In this document: positions 14,342 through 20,873 of the stretch, in pieces
Position numbering within the stretch: position 1 is the first letter of the stretch
Layout of the letters: each line of letters starts with the position of its first letter
DNA from: Deltaproteobacteria bacterium RIFOXYD12_FULL_50_9
GTDB lineage: Bacteria > Desulfobacterota > Desulfobulbia > Desulfobulbales > CALZHT01
Reading direction: 5' to 3'
NCBI GenBank assembly: GCA_001799225.1
Contig: MGTA01000225.1
Span: 1-20,873 of the forward strand
Length of the DNA: 20,873 nucleotides
Made by a program: the position numbers and the translations under genes
The notes under the pieces: generated by a model
Told to the model about the DNA's origin: nothing
Database searches by the model: none
What the model saw: the letters and a program-made list of their open reading frames with translations, nothing else

Positions 14342-16012
14342 TCAGCACGACCAAAGAGTCTTAAGCCGCACAACTTCAGAATTATCCGGTTCACGATTGG
14401 CGATGACCGTCAACTGTGTTCCGGCAAGCTCGCGAGAGCCCAGAGAAAATGCCAGCTTCGCCAACAGCAACCGTAATGGGGTGGTGTCTTCTCCTTTTTC
14501 AAGCGCCCTGACCAGACAGGCTACCGCTTCTTTCTCTCTTCCCATACGCCGCAACAATTTGGCGAGACCGATATGAATATGCGGCGCCCCGCTCGCCAGG
14601 GCCGCAGCTCGTTTCTGATAATGCAAGGCTGTGACGGTATCACCCGTCACCAACAATACCTGAGCCCAGCGATGATTTATCACTGCATGACTATTCACAG
14701 GCGCCAGCTCCAGAGCCCGCTCGAAAGACGCATTGCCTTCTTCCGTCCTTCCCGCCCGAATTAACGCTTCAGCCAATCGAGAATGTGCCCAGAAATACCC
14801 CGGCGCCTGCAGCCGAATGGAATGCTCAAACGCAATGACGGCCTCTTTCCATCGCCCCTCGGCATACAACCATTCACCCTTACGCAACCAAGGGAGGAAC
14901 CACTCAGAAGAAATCACAAAAACATGCTCGATAACCTCCAGCGCCTCGACTCTGGAACCGGTTTGCGCCTTCAATTCCGCCAAGGTCAACATCAAGCCGG
15001 GATCGGCTGGACACGATTTCACCGCCTCACAACAGGTCTCTACAGCCTCGGACAGCCGATTATTTCTCCGCAACAAAGCAATGATTCGACCCCAAACACT
15101 ACTCAAATCAGGTGCCGATGGCAAAGTTTCGTGATAGAGCTGCAATCCCAGGTCAATATTGCCGTCCCTGACGGCCTGATCGGCCTTTAACAATTTTAAA
15201 AATGGCGCGGATGAGGAAACAGCTGCTAGCGACCCTTCCTTGATTTGGCCCCGTACACTGGCTAAGGCGCAAAGACGCTCATAGAGTTGAGCCGCGTCCA
15301 TCAGCTGCCCGCCAAAACCTGGTTGTTGGAACATCACCTCATCCAGATCGCTGTCCTGGTGATGGACCAGATCCCTGGAATAAAATTCCTGCATTTTCGT
15401 CAACTCCAGTAAACCGCGCCGGACCAGATCGTCACATTCCTGCCGTAGCGCGACAACAACACTGTTGATAAAATCATTGGGCAGCAGATCGAAACATAAA
15501 ACGGGAAAAGAGGCGCGTTCATATTCAGACACTAACGCCCTGTTATAGGTCAACCAAAGAGAAAGCCCCTCGGAAACCGGCATCTGTGAAAGGTAGTACA
15601 ATGACAGGACAACGCGAACAGGATGCCTGAAGATCCCCAATCGGTAAGGATTGGGGATAGCCTCGCGCCAGAAGGGCAGGGTCAGCAGGGTGCGTGGGTC
15701 TTTGAACATCCAAGGCCTGCCATGCGAGGCAATCTCGGAAAGGATCTCATTGCGCGTCTTGCGCAGGTCGTCTTCCACGACTGATATCATACCGCTTTCC
15801 GGTGGATGGCGCCAATCCGCCTGATTTCGATGCAATACCTCATCATTGAGCTTGACCAGTCGCAGATATTCTCGATGACCACGCTGATTGGACGGATTCC
15901 ATTTCTCGACATCCGCCGCCTCAAACCCGGCAAGCTGCAACATACCGGCCAGACAACTGGTGCCGCTCCGGTGCATTCCCAATACGATTAATCCCGGCTC
16001 AGTTACTGGCAC
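14342..16012 (-). CDS. Sulfotransferase-family protein with C-terminal TPR array
   Basis: A 556-residue two-part protein. The N-terminal ~200 residues carry sulfotransferase landmarks: the PAPS 5'-phosphosulfate loop GMHRSGTSCLAGML (12-25), FKDPRTLLTLPFW (103-115) and the 3'-phosphate motif RHPVRVVLSLYYL (129-141). The remaining part (from about residue 280) is a string of tetratricopeptide-like helix pairs (for example WKEAVIAFEHSIRLQAPGYF, REKEAVACLVRALEKGED). It probably sulfates a glycan, lipid or protein at the cytoplasmic side, with the repeats binding a partner or substrate; this is inference. The start is GTG at 16012: AAGGAG lies 6 nt upstream inside a longer frame that opens with a TTG at 16030 lacking its own Shine-Dalgarno. 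It is divergent from the glycosyltransferase at 16249. It ends 77 nt before the hydrolase gene's longer start. Confidence 0.85.
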   Translation of the reverse strand: MPVTEPGLIVLGMHRSGTSCLAGMLQLAGFEAADVEKWNPSNQRGHREYLRLVKLNDEVLHRNQADWRHPPESGMISVVEDDLRKTRNEILSEIASHGRPWMFKDPRTLLTLPFWREAIPNPYRLGIFRHPVRVVLSLYYLSQMPVSEGLSLWLTYNRALVSEYERASFPVLCFDLLPNDFINSVVVALRQECDDLVRRGLLELTKMQEFYSRDLVHHQDSDLDEVMFQQPGFGGQLMDAAQLYERLCALASVRGQIKEGSLAAVSSSAPFLKLLKADQAVRDGNIDLGLQLYHETLPSAPDLSSVWGRIIALLRRNNRLSEAVETCCEAVKSCPADPGLMLTLAELKAQTGSRVEALEVIEHVFVISSEWFLPWLRKGEWLYAEGRWKEAVIAFEHSIRLQAPGYFWAHSRLAEALIRAGRTEEGNASFERALELAPVNSHAVINHRWAQVLLVTGDTVTALHYQKRAAALASGAPHIHIGLAKLLRRMGREKEAVACLVRALEKGEDTTPLRLLLAKLAFSLGSRELAGTQLTVIANREPDNSEVVRLKTLWSC

Positions 16013-16027
16013 AAGGAACTCCTTCTT
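16013..16027 (-). promoter_or_regulatory. Shine-Dalgarno deciding the GTG start of the sulfotransferase
   Basis: Coding-strand AAGAAGGAG is followed by TTCCTT and then GTG (16010-16012). This 6-nt spacing is near optimal, whereas the TTG at 16028-16030 has only CGCTCGGT upstream. A second strong Shine-Dalgarno (AAAGGAG, 16075-16081) further up faces a nine-codon out-of-frame TTG mini-ORF (16039-16068). Confidence 0.6.
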
Positions 16028-16141
16028 CAAACCGAGCGTTATAGGTTTAGTGAATAATACGCCTGCAACTTAAACTCCTTTAGTTTGTTTAGTCAGCAGC
16101 CGTTAACAATACCATGAAATACAATTAAGCTATATTATTTC

Positions 16142-16175
16142 AATATGTAAACAGATTAAATTCTGTTAACATATT
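16142..16175. promoter_or_regulatory. Palindromic, possibly bidirectional, divergent promoter
   Basis: A 13-bp inverted repeat with one mismatch (ATATGTAAACAG and CTGTTAACATAT, plus one flanking A/T pair) with an 8-nt centre. It encodes overlapping promoter-like boxes on both strands: minus TTAACA-16 nt-CATATT, plus TAAACA-16 nt-CATATT. The minus reading faces the sulfotransferase (leader about 123 nt) and the plus reading faces the glycosyltransferase (leader about 67 nt). The whole 16031-16248 gap is strongly AT-rich and holds no gene. It could equally be an operator for an unlinked regulator. Confidence 0.45.
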
Positions 16176-16248
16176 TTTGCAAAATGTTCGTATACTCCAA
16201 TTAAACTAATATAAGTTCTTAAGCTTTGGCTAACATGGGAGTATAGCA

Positions 16249-17145
16249 ATGTTGCCGTTCAAAACGCCGAGCAAAGAGTGGCTGACGGTCATTACGGTTT
16301 TCCATGACATGGCCAGGGAGGCACCAAGAACCCTGTATTCATTGTCAAGAGAGTATCAATTACAGGCTGTCGGGCTTAAATACCGAGTGATTGCCATTGA
16401 CCACGGATCTTCCACGCCTTTGGCTCACCTGCCGTACCGTGGTCTGGATCTTGAGTATCGACGCATCGAGACGCAGGCAGTCTCTCCGGTCATGGCTGTA
16501 AATCAGGCTGTCGAGTCGGTGAGTAGTGAATTTGTAATGATCAACATTGACGGAGCCCGGATTTTGAGCCCGGGAGTGTTGATGTACGCCTATCAAGCGT
16601 GCGAGGCATTTCGTAACCCCTTTGTTTACACGCTTGGTTGGCATCTGGGGCCTGATATACAAAATATCTCTATGACTATGGGATACAGCCAGCATCAGGA
16701 AGATCTCCTCTTAGCGGAACTTGACTGGGAACACAATGGCTACCGGCTGTTTGAAAAATCGTCACTGGCGGGTTCAAGCGCCGGGGGATTCTTGAAGCCA
16801 ATTGCGGAAAGCAACTGTTTCTTAATCAGGACAAGCACGTGGGTGGAGTTGGGGGGCTTTCATCCGGACTTTCAGACACCTGGAGGCGGCTTGGCCAACC
16901 TCGACTTTTTCAAACGCGTCTGCGAACAAACCGATATCACCCCGGTTTGCCTGCTGGGAGAAGGCACCTTTCATCAAATCCACGGTGGTGTCGCAACCAA
17001 CGTGCCGCGAGAAAAACACCCGATGCCTGGATTTCAAGAGGAGTATAAAAGCATTCACGGCCAACCCTGGCAGAAGAAACAAGATCTGGAGCCGGTTTAT
17101 TTCGGGCGTCTTCATAAGGTTGCCAGGCGTTTTATCTCTATCTGA
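16249..17145 (+). CDS. Glycosyltransferase family 2-like protein
   Basis: A 298-residue soluble protein with a GT-A-like pattern. The first strand and loop is LTVITVFHDM (about 12-21), then VIAIDHGSS (47-55), INIDGARILSPG (98-109) in the place of the metal-binding DxD, and LGGFHPDFQTPGGGLANLDFFKRV (about 201-224), resembling the acceptor-side GG(D/N) region. The DxD is replaced by IDGAR, as I recall for some family-2-like branches, so activity is uncertain. There is no transmembrane segment, so it probably acts in the cytoplasm on a lipid-linked or protein acceptor. The ATG has GGGAGT about 7 nt upstream. It is divergent from the sulfotransferase and convergent with the CmcI-like gene. Confidence 0.82.
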   Translation: MLPFKTPSKEWLTVITVFHDMAREAPRTLYSLSREYQLQAVGLKYRVIAIDHGSSTPLAHLPYRGLDLEYRRIETQAVSPVMAVNQAVESVSSEFVMINIDGARILSPGVLMYAYQACEAFRNPFVYTLGWHLGPDIQNISMTMGYSQHQEDLLLAELDWEHNGYRLFEKSSLAGSSAGGFLKPIAESNCFLIRTSTWVELGGFHPDFQTPGGGLANLDFFKRVCEQTDITPVCLLGEGTFHQIHGGVATNVPREKHPMPGFQEEYKSIHGQPWQKKQDLEPVYFGRLHKVARRFISI

Positions 17146-17190
17146 TCGCTAAGCACTTATCTGCTAAAGACCTTGTCGCGGCCGGCGGCC

Positions 17191-17976
17191 TCAGGTTCGG
17201 CATAGCCAGGCATTGGGATTGTAAGTGATGTTACGGCCGTAAAAGTCGCACAACTCCCAATCTATCTTGTAACGCTCCGGATGGGCGGAGAGAAAATCAT
17301 TAACCGCCCGATTCGGGCCATTTTCATAGCGCCCATAAATATTCTGTGGCAATTCTGCAACAATCCCGTCCTCAACGACAAGGTAATCCCCTTTCTCCAG
17401 ACAGGCGTCAAAAAAGGTAAGTGCTGCCAGACAGGTATGATAATAATGGGCGCTATCCTCAACAACCAGCCATGGCCTGGGAAGTTCTTTTAACAGCTCA
17501 TTGGGCAAGGCGACGCCGAGACTCAAAACATCACCGTGGATAAAGAGAATCCGGCTGTCTGAAGGACGTGGCAGATCTTCTATATCCACAGATACTATGC
17601 GTGGGGAAATGCCATGCAATGCAAGCATATCCGCAAACCATAGCGCGCTGCCACCGAACTTTGCGCCGATCTCAATAACCGTCGCTGGCCGTAATCTGCT
17701 GATGAGCTGAAGATACAAAACCAGATCAAACGGGCTTTTGTAAAGTGGTACCGAGCGGTATTGCGTTCGCATGACGCCCTTTTGCACCCCGGCTAACAAT
17801 TTCGCAGGGAATGAGGTCTTGAAGCTATCCAGGTTGATTTTCGTCACGGTATTACAGGTTCCATGCATTAGAAATCGTCGTGCCCATATGGCACAAAAAA
17901 ATGTGTAGTCCACGTCTGGGTTGATAAGTTTCAACGGGTTGATTCTATCGACATTTTTGCAAAACATTCCCGACAA
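17191..17976 (-). CDS. CmcI/rhamnosyl O-methyltransferase-family protein
   Basis: A 261-residue protein of the family named after cephalosporin hydroxylase CmcI, many of whose members are SAM-dependent sugar O-methyltransferases. Landmarks are YKSPFDLVLYLQL (79-91), the SAM motif VIEIGAKFGGSALWFAD (100-116), IVSVDIED (127-134), VVEDSAHYYH (171-180) with acidic/His residues for metal, VVEDGIV (200-206), and the C-terminal CDFYGRNITYNPNAWL. It has no signal peptide. The first start is a TTG at 17974-17976 with GGGA 7 nt upstream; the ATG at 17965-17967 is the alternative. It overlaps the preceding methyltransferase gene by 32 nt, so the two are coupled. A beta-lactam role is unlikely, since no such pathway genes are here; glycan methylation is the better guess. 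Confidence 0.88.
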   Translation of the reverse strand: MSGMFCKNVDRINPLKLINPDVDYTFFCAIWARRFLMHGTCNTVTKINLDSFKTSFPAKLLAGVQKGVMRTQYRSVPLYKSPFDLVLYLQLISRLRPATVIEIGAKFGGSALWFADMLALHGISPRIVSVDIEDLPRPSDSRILFIHGDVLSLGVALPNELLKELPRPWLVVEDSAHYYHTCLAALTFFDACLEKGDYLVVEDGIVAELPQNIYGRYENGPNRAVNDFLSAHPERYKIDWELCDFYGRNITYNPNAWLCRT

Positions 17977-19267
17977 TTTTCAATCCCGGTCGGGAAGGCC
18001 GCAAGGATCGCAACGAATCAAGCGCGTTTACGAGAAGCGGATTATTAGGAGGACATGAGCCATCCCGTTTAATTACGGTTTCGGGAGGCGTATCATGGCA
18101 CTTGGCATACAGTTTGGCCACGATCTGATTATAGCGCTCCACAAGCGCCCGGCTGCCAGGATTCAGCCCTATGACGACCAGCATGCCGGTAGGGGCCGTA
18201 TCCAACAGAAAAAGCCGCAGATCCGGACGGTTCTGGCGCAGGCAAGGCACAATTTTCCAGACATCACCGGTCCATACCCTGGTCTTTCTGGTTCGACTCC
18301 CCTGTTCGACCGCATTCGGAAAGATATCATCGATAACGATTACGCTTGCCGGGGAGCATCGTCGTTCGATCTGTATAAAATCGCGCAACACATACTCGAA
18401 GAGGTGCATGCCATCAATAAAGGCTAGATCGATGGGCGAGGTCATCACCTTATCGGCTTCGAAATCGAAAAAATCATCGCTTGTATAGCGAAAAAAACGA
18501 ACCTTTTTATTAATATTTATGTTGGGCGGCGAAACTGGATCGACGGCGATTGCATTGCAGCTGGCCAGTGCAAGACTTCCCCCCTGTCTTACACCGATCT
18601 CAAAATAATTTTGTGGTTCAAGCGTCTGGTGAATAAACGCCAATGTTTCTAGATAACCACACTCTCCTGATGTTACTTCAAGCTCAGGTCGACTGGCTGG
18701 CAATGGCCCATGGGTCGCCTTGAACTCCGCAAGCATGGGGAGACGATTCCTGGCGGATTCGTTTTTGGAAAAAACTCCGACCAGATCACGCCAAGAGCCA
18801 CGCTCATCATTCCAAATCGCCACGACATGACACTCCGCGAGCTTTGCCAGAGCGTAATAACTATCCGGATGAAATCGATAACAGTCGACAGGATAGCGAT
18901 GAACTGGGCCGGCGGATGGGGCAATCAGGATAAGATAACCATCCGGCGCCAGTATTCGCACCATCTCTTCGAATGTCCGCCAGAAGTACTCACAGTGCTC
19001 CAGCATCTGTCCGGAGATCACCAGGTCGGCACTCCCGTTGTCCAAAGGATACACATAATGATCGTTAAGTACGATATCGACGCCTTCTCCTGGCGCTAGA
19101 TCCAGCCCGATATATTCAACATCACTATCAGCCAGGAGTTGCCTATAGCTCCCATTGAAGTTGCAACTACCTATGTCTACAACACGCCGTCGTTTGCCGG
19201 CAAAAAAAGTACGGCCGACATACCGGTCAAGAGCTTTTTGCATATTTTCCAGCGAAGAGGCATGCAT
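17945..19267 (-). CDS. Double-domain SAM-dependent methyltransferase
   Basis: A 440-residue protein with two class I methyltransferase modules. Module 1 (about 1-180, Methyltransf_11-like) has VVDIGSCNFNGSYRQLL (29-45), a post-motif Asp in GLDLAPG (54-60), SGQMLEHCEYFW (85-96) and APSAGPVHRYPVDCYRF (116-132), as seen in glycan-cluster methyltransferases. Module 2 (about 205-375, Methyltransf_24-like) has YFEIGVRQGGSLALA (221-235), AFIDGMHLFEYVLRD (282-296) and VIVIDDIFP (309-317). The rest is a less conserved tail. The ATG has AAGGAA at 6-nt spacing. It follows the PilZ gene by 52 nt on the same strand and overlaps the CmcI-like gene by 32 nt, suggesting a three-gene unit. Substrates are unknown; sugar O-methylation is an inference. 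Confidence 0.87.
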   Translation of the reverse strand: MHASSLENMQKALDRYVGRTFFAGKRRRVVDIGSCNFNGSYRQLLADSDVEYIGLDLAPGEGVDIVLNDHYVYPLDNGSADLVISGQMLEHCEYFWRTFEEMVRILAPDGYLILIAPSAGPVHRYPVDCYRFHPDSYYALAKLAECHVVAIWNDERGSWRDLVGVFSKNESARNRLPMLAEFKATHGPLPASRPELEVTSGECGYLETLAFIHQTLEPQNYFEIGVRQGGSLALASCNAIAVDPVSPPNININKKVRFFRYTSDDFFDFEADKVMTSPIDLAFIDGMHLFEYVLRDFIQIERRCSPASVIVIDDIFPNAVEQGSRTRKTRVWTGDVWKIVPCLRQNRPDLRLFLLDTAPTGMLVVIGLNPGSRALVERYNQIVAKLYAKCHDTPPETVIKRDGSCPPNNPLLVNALDSLRSLRPSRPGLKIVGNVLQKCR

Positions 19268-19319
19268 AATGGTTCCTTAATCAAACTCCAGCCGGCTTTT
19301 TTCAAGCACAGGGAGTAGA

Positions 19320-20087
19320 TCAGCGGGCCAGGCTGTAGCGGAGGTATTCCAACTCGAGACGGCGAACATATATAAGCAGCTCACTCTTCTCAACGCCGGT
19401 GGCAGAAAAGGCAAAGCTATAACAATATCGGCCGCGATCAGTAAACGAGATTCGCACAATCCGTCCTCGCCCGATTAGCAACCGGCCAAGTAATTTTTTG
19501 TTTTCAAACGAGGCAAGCATCAGATTTATTTTGCTGACCTCGACGCCGATCTCCAGAGGCAGTTTCCGCTCAACGCTGACCAGCATGCCACCGGCACTTA
19601 TATCTCTGATCATGATATCCTGGTGCAAGAGATCGCCATGATAAAAATTGGTCCGGCTCCCTGCCGGAGCAAGAACCCTGAAATGGTTCCGTCTTTGCAT
19701 CCTGTTTATTGCGCTTGGGAATTCAAGAACCAGGGTGTCATCACCAACCGCCAACAACTTGGTCTTGAAATGGTTCCAAAGCCGTTTATCATCATGAAAT
19801 ACCGCTTTTACCTGGACGCCGGGTCTTGCTGCCGCCGGCCAGTCCGGAGGCGTGGCAATGAGCAGGCGCTCGGCAACGCAATCAACAATAATAGTAGGGA
19901 CGGATTCGTAACTACGAAAAAAAAGAGAGATAAAATCGCCGCCTTTCTGTAAGCGTTGCAGGAGATGTCTGATTGTTACCGGCGTGGTAATTACATCAAT
20001 ACCTGTTTCCGCAAGGGATTCTTTCAGATTCTCAAGCGATCTGGTATTATTGGTATTACTTTCAGATTTACGAAAAAATTGCAGCAC
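19320..20087 (-). CDS. YcgR-like PilZ-domain c-di-GMP receptor
   Basis: A 255-residue cytosolic protein. An N-terminal flagellar-brake-type beta domain (YcgR/PilZN-like, about 35-125) precedes a PilZ domain with both c-di-GMP-binding signatures: RxxxR in RRNHFR (132-137) and (D/N)xSxxG in DISAGG (162-167). Both are intact, so c-di-GMP binding is expected. The first 30 residues are polar, with an S/N/T-rich stretch. The start is GTG at 20085-20087, immediately after an in-frame TGA and with GGGTGA 5 nt upstream. It reads into the methyltransferase/CmcI pair, which hints that c-di-GMP and surface-glycan decoration are linked; a motility role is equally possible. It is divergent from the small gene at 20116 with 28 nt between the starts. 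Confidence 0.9.
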   Translation of the reverse strand: MLQFFRKSESNTNNTRSLENLKESLAETGIDVITTPVTIRHLLQRLQKGGDFISLFFRSYESVPTIIVDCVAERLLIATPPDWPAAARPGVQVKAVFHDDKRLWNHFKTKLLAVGDDTLVLEFPSAINRMQRRNHFRVLAPAGSRTNFYHGDLLHQDIMIRDISAGGMLVSVERKLPLEIGVEVSKINLMLASFENKKLLGRLLIGRGRIVRISFTDRGRYCYSFAFSATGVEKSELLIYVRRLELEYLRYSLAR

Positions 20088-20115
20088 TCAATTCACCCAT
20101 AACAGGCGTTATTAA

Positions 20116-20343
20116 ATGAATACGACATCAAATACAATCTGCTTCGGTCTGAATCGAAAAACTGACGAAGACTCTCTTGTCCTGTTCCTCAGAAAAATCG
20201 CAACAGACAGGTTGTTGAACACTCTGGTTCCCAGGCTTGCCGAAAAGGAAATCATTGAAGCACTTGATCTCTTTACCGGGCTTATGAAAAAACATCTCAG
20301 CAAACAGGAGTACCATCAACTATTCCTCGCCGACGAACCGTAA
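20116..20343 (+). CDS. Small helical protein of unknown function
   Basis: A 75-residue protein, polar and mostly helical by composition, with no signal peptide or membrane segment. A heptad-like run DRLLNTLVPRLAEKEIIEAL (31-50) and the C-terminal LMKKHLSKQEYHQLFLADEP (56-75) could form an amphipathic helical hairpin. An in-frame TAA lies directly before the ATG, so the start is fixed. The Shine-Dalgarno is weak (AGG, about 9 nt upstream). Codon use looks like coding sequence and the frame does not shadow a larger gene. It faces away from the PilZ gene and precedes the UbiD-family gene by 77 nt on the same strand, so it may be co-transcribed with either neighbour's regulation. I do not recognise the family. 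Confidence 0.6.
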   Translation: MNTTSNTICFGLNRKTDEDSLVLFLRKIATDRLLNTLVPRLAEKEIIEALDLFTGLMKKHLSKQEYHQLFLADEP

Positions 20344-20404
20344 TCATTTTTATCCAACCAACATAAATTCTACCAAAATATACCTTGAATAACAATTTAC
20401 ACCT

Positions 20405-20411
20405 GAGGGAG
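20405..20411 (+). promoter_or_regulatory. Shine-Dalgarno fixing the TTG start of the UbiD-family gene
   Basis: GAGGGAG lies 9 nt before the TTG at 20421. An in-frame TAA at 20415-20417, just upstream of that TTG, rules out any earlier start. The next in-frame start-like codon, a GTG at 20463, would cut into the conserved N-terminal part. Confidence 0.75.
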
Positions 20412-20420
20412 CAATAAAAA

Positions 20421-20873
20421 TTGTCTACAACAACTATTCCTGATCTGCGCAGCTATCTCGATGTGCTCAAAAAAGAGGCGCTTCTGCTCGAAGTGGATGT
20501 CCAGGTGGATCCGCACCTTGAAATCGCTGAGATTCATCGTCGGGTCATTGCCCAGGGAGGCCCGGCCCTGCTCTTTACCAATGTCAAGAACAGTCGCTTT
20601 CCGGTGGTTACTAATCTGTTCGGCACGGCAAAGCGGCTGGAACTGGCTTTTGGCAGGCGCCCCCAATGTTTTGTCGCCGACCTGGTGCGGGCCGCTGAAA
20701 CCCTGCTGCCACCTAGTATCGGCAAACTCTGGGAGCTGCGCTCTCTCTTCGGTCAGGCCATAAAGGTGGGTCTAAAAAATCAAAAAAACGCACCTGTTCT
20801 GGCTGAGTGCCAAAGGCCGTCCCGCTTGACCGAACTGCCCATGCTCACCTCCTGGAGTACGGATGGCGGCGCT
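20421..20873 (+). CDS. UbiD-family decarboxylase, N-terminal part (runs off the window)
   Basis: The first 151 codons of a protein that continues past the end. Family features are IPDLRSYLDVLKKEALLLEV, the GGPALLFTNVKNSRFPVVTN strand region and the LFGTAKRLELAFG loop, in the order seen in UbiD proteins, which decarboxylate aromatic or unsaturated acids with prenylated FMN supplied by UbiX. The catalytic Glu-Arg-Glu triad would lie beyond the window. The likely substrates are a quinone precursor (ubiquinone or, given the probable menaquinone lifestyle, a futalosine-pathway intermediate) or an aromatic acid; these cannot be told apart from this part. It starts with TTG, so it may be missed or mis-started. 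No ubiX is in view. Confidence 0.88.
   Translation, partial: MSTTTIPDLRSYLDVLKKEALLLEVDVQVDPHLEIAEIHRRVIAQGGPALLFTNVKNSRFPVVTNLFGTAKRLELAFGRRPQCFVADLVRAAETLLPPSIGKLWELRSLFGQAIKVGLKNQKNAPVLAECQRPSRLTELPMLTSWSTDGGA

Noticed and set aside
14280..14356. 8-bp inverted repeat CTTTGGTC/GACCAAAG around the end of the sulfotransferase gene
   Set aside because: A 61-nt loop and no T-run; an 8-bp match at this distance can easily be chance.
17146..17190. Terminator in the 45-nt gap between the convergent glycosyltransferase and CmcI-like genes
   Set aside because: Only a short GC-rich self-complementary run (GGCC-GGC-GGCC) and no T-tract on either strand.
17191..17976. Literal cephalosporin hydroxylase function
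   Set aside because: The family name comes from a beta-lactam cluster, but no beta-lactam genes are here and glycan-type methyltransferases flank the gene.

Overview
The window reads as a stretch of chromosome from an anaerobic Desulfobacterota (deltaproteobacterial) organism, plausibly of the Desulfobulbales type. This is inferred from the gene mix: a glutamyl-tRNA reductase / CcsB / siroheme-dehydrogenase cluster, a rubredoxin, a UbiD-family decarboxylase, a cyclic-nucleotide/HDOD fusion and a PilZ protein. No 16S gene or other decisive taxonomic marker is present. No tRNA, rRNA, CRISPR array, transposase or phage gene was seen.

Layout. (1) 1-1463: a lone plus-strand lipoprotein of unknown function, then a convergent gap with a strong minus-strand terminator. 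(2) 1464-3361, minus: hpt followed by bioA. (3) 3362-3804: an intergenic palindromic repeat, a short perfect palindrome and a 53-residue rubredoxin gene on the plus strand. (4) 3850-10453, minus: the classical rpmH-rnpA-yidD-yidC-jag-mnmE block (ribosomal protein, RNase P protein, membrane insertion, RNA binding, tRNA modification), followed by a cyclic-nucleotide-binding/HDOD protein with its own promoter. A near-consensus promoter precedes rpmH. (5) 10682-14228, minus: metallo-hydrolase, siroheme dehydrogenase/ferrochelatase, CcsB cytochrome c assembly factor and hemA, with overlapping or closely spaced genes. These link tetrapyrrole supply to cytochrome c maturation. (6) 14342-19267: an accessory cassette of a sulfotransferase-TPR protein (minus), a family-2-like glycosyltransferase (plus), a CmcI-like protein and a double methyltransferase (minus). 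It looks like a glycan-decoration set. The sulfotransferase and glycosyltransferase diverge from a palindromic, possibly bidirectional, promoter. (7) 19320-20873: a c-di-GMP receptor (YcgR/PilZ type, minus), a divergent 75-residue unknown protein, and the first 151 codons of a UbiD-family decarboxylase that starts with TTG and runs off the window.

Most of the window is ordinary core genome. The parts that merit a second look are the 14.3-20.4 kb glycan/PilZ cassette with its palindromic divergent promoter, the palindromic elements before the rubredoxin, the unknown lipoprotein, and several non-ATG starts or short genes that automated calling may miss (rubredoxin, rpmH, UbiD, and the GTG start of the sulfotransferase). 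I did not find convincing evidence of a wholly new defence or mobile system.
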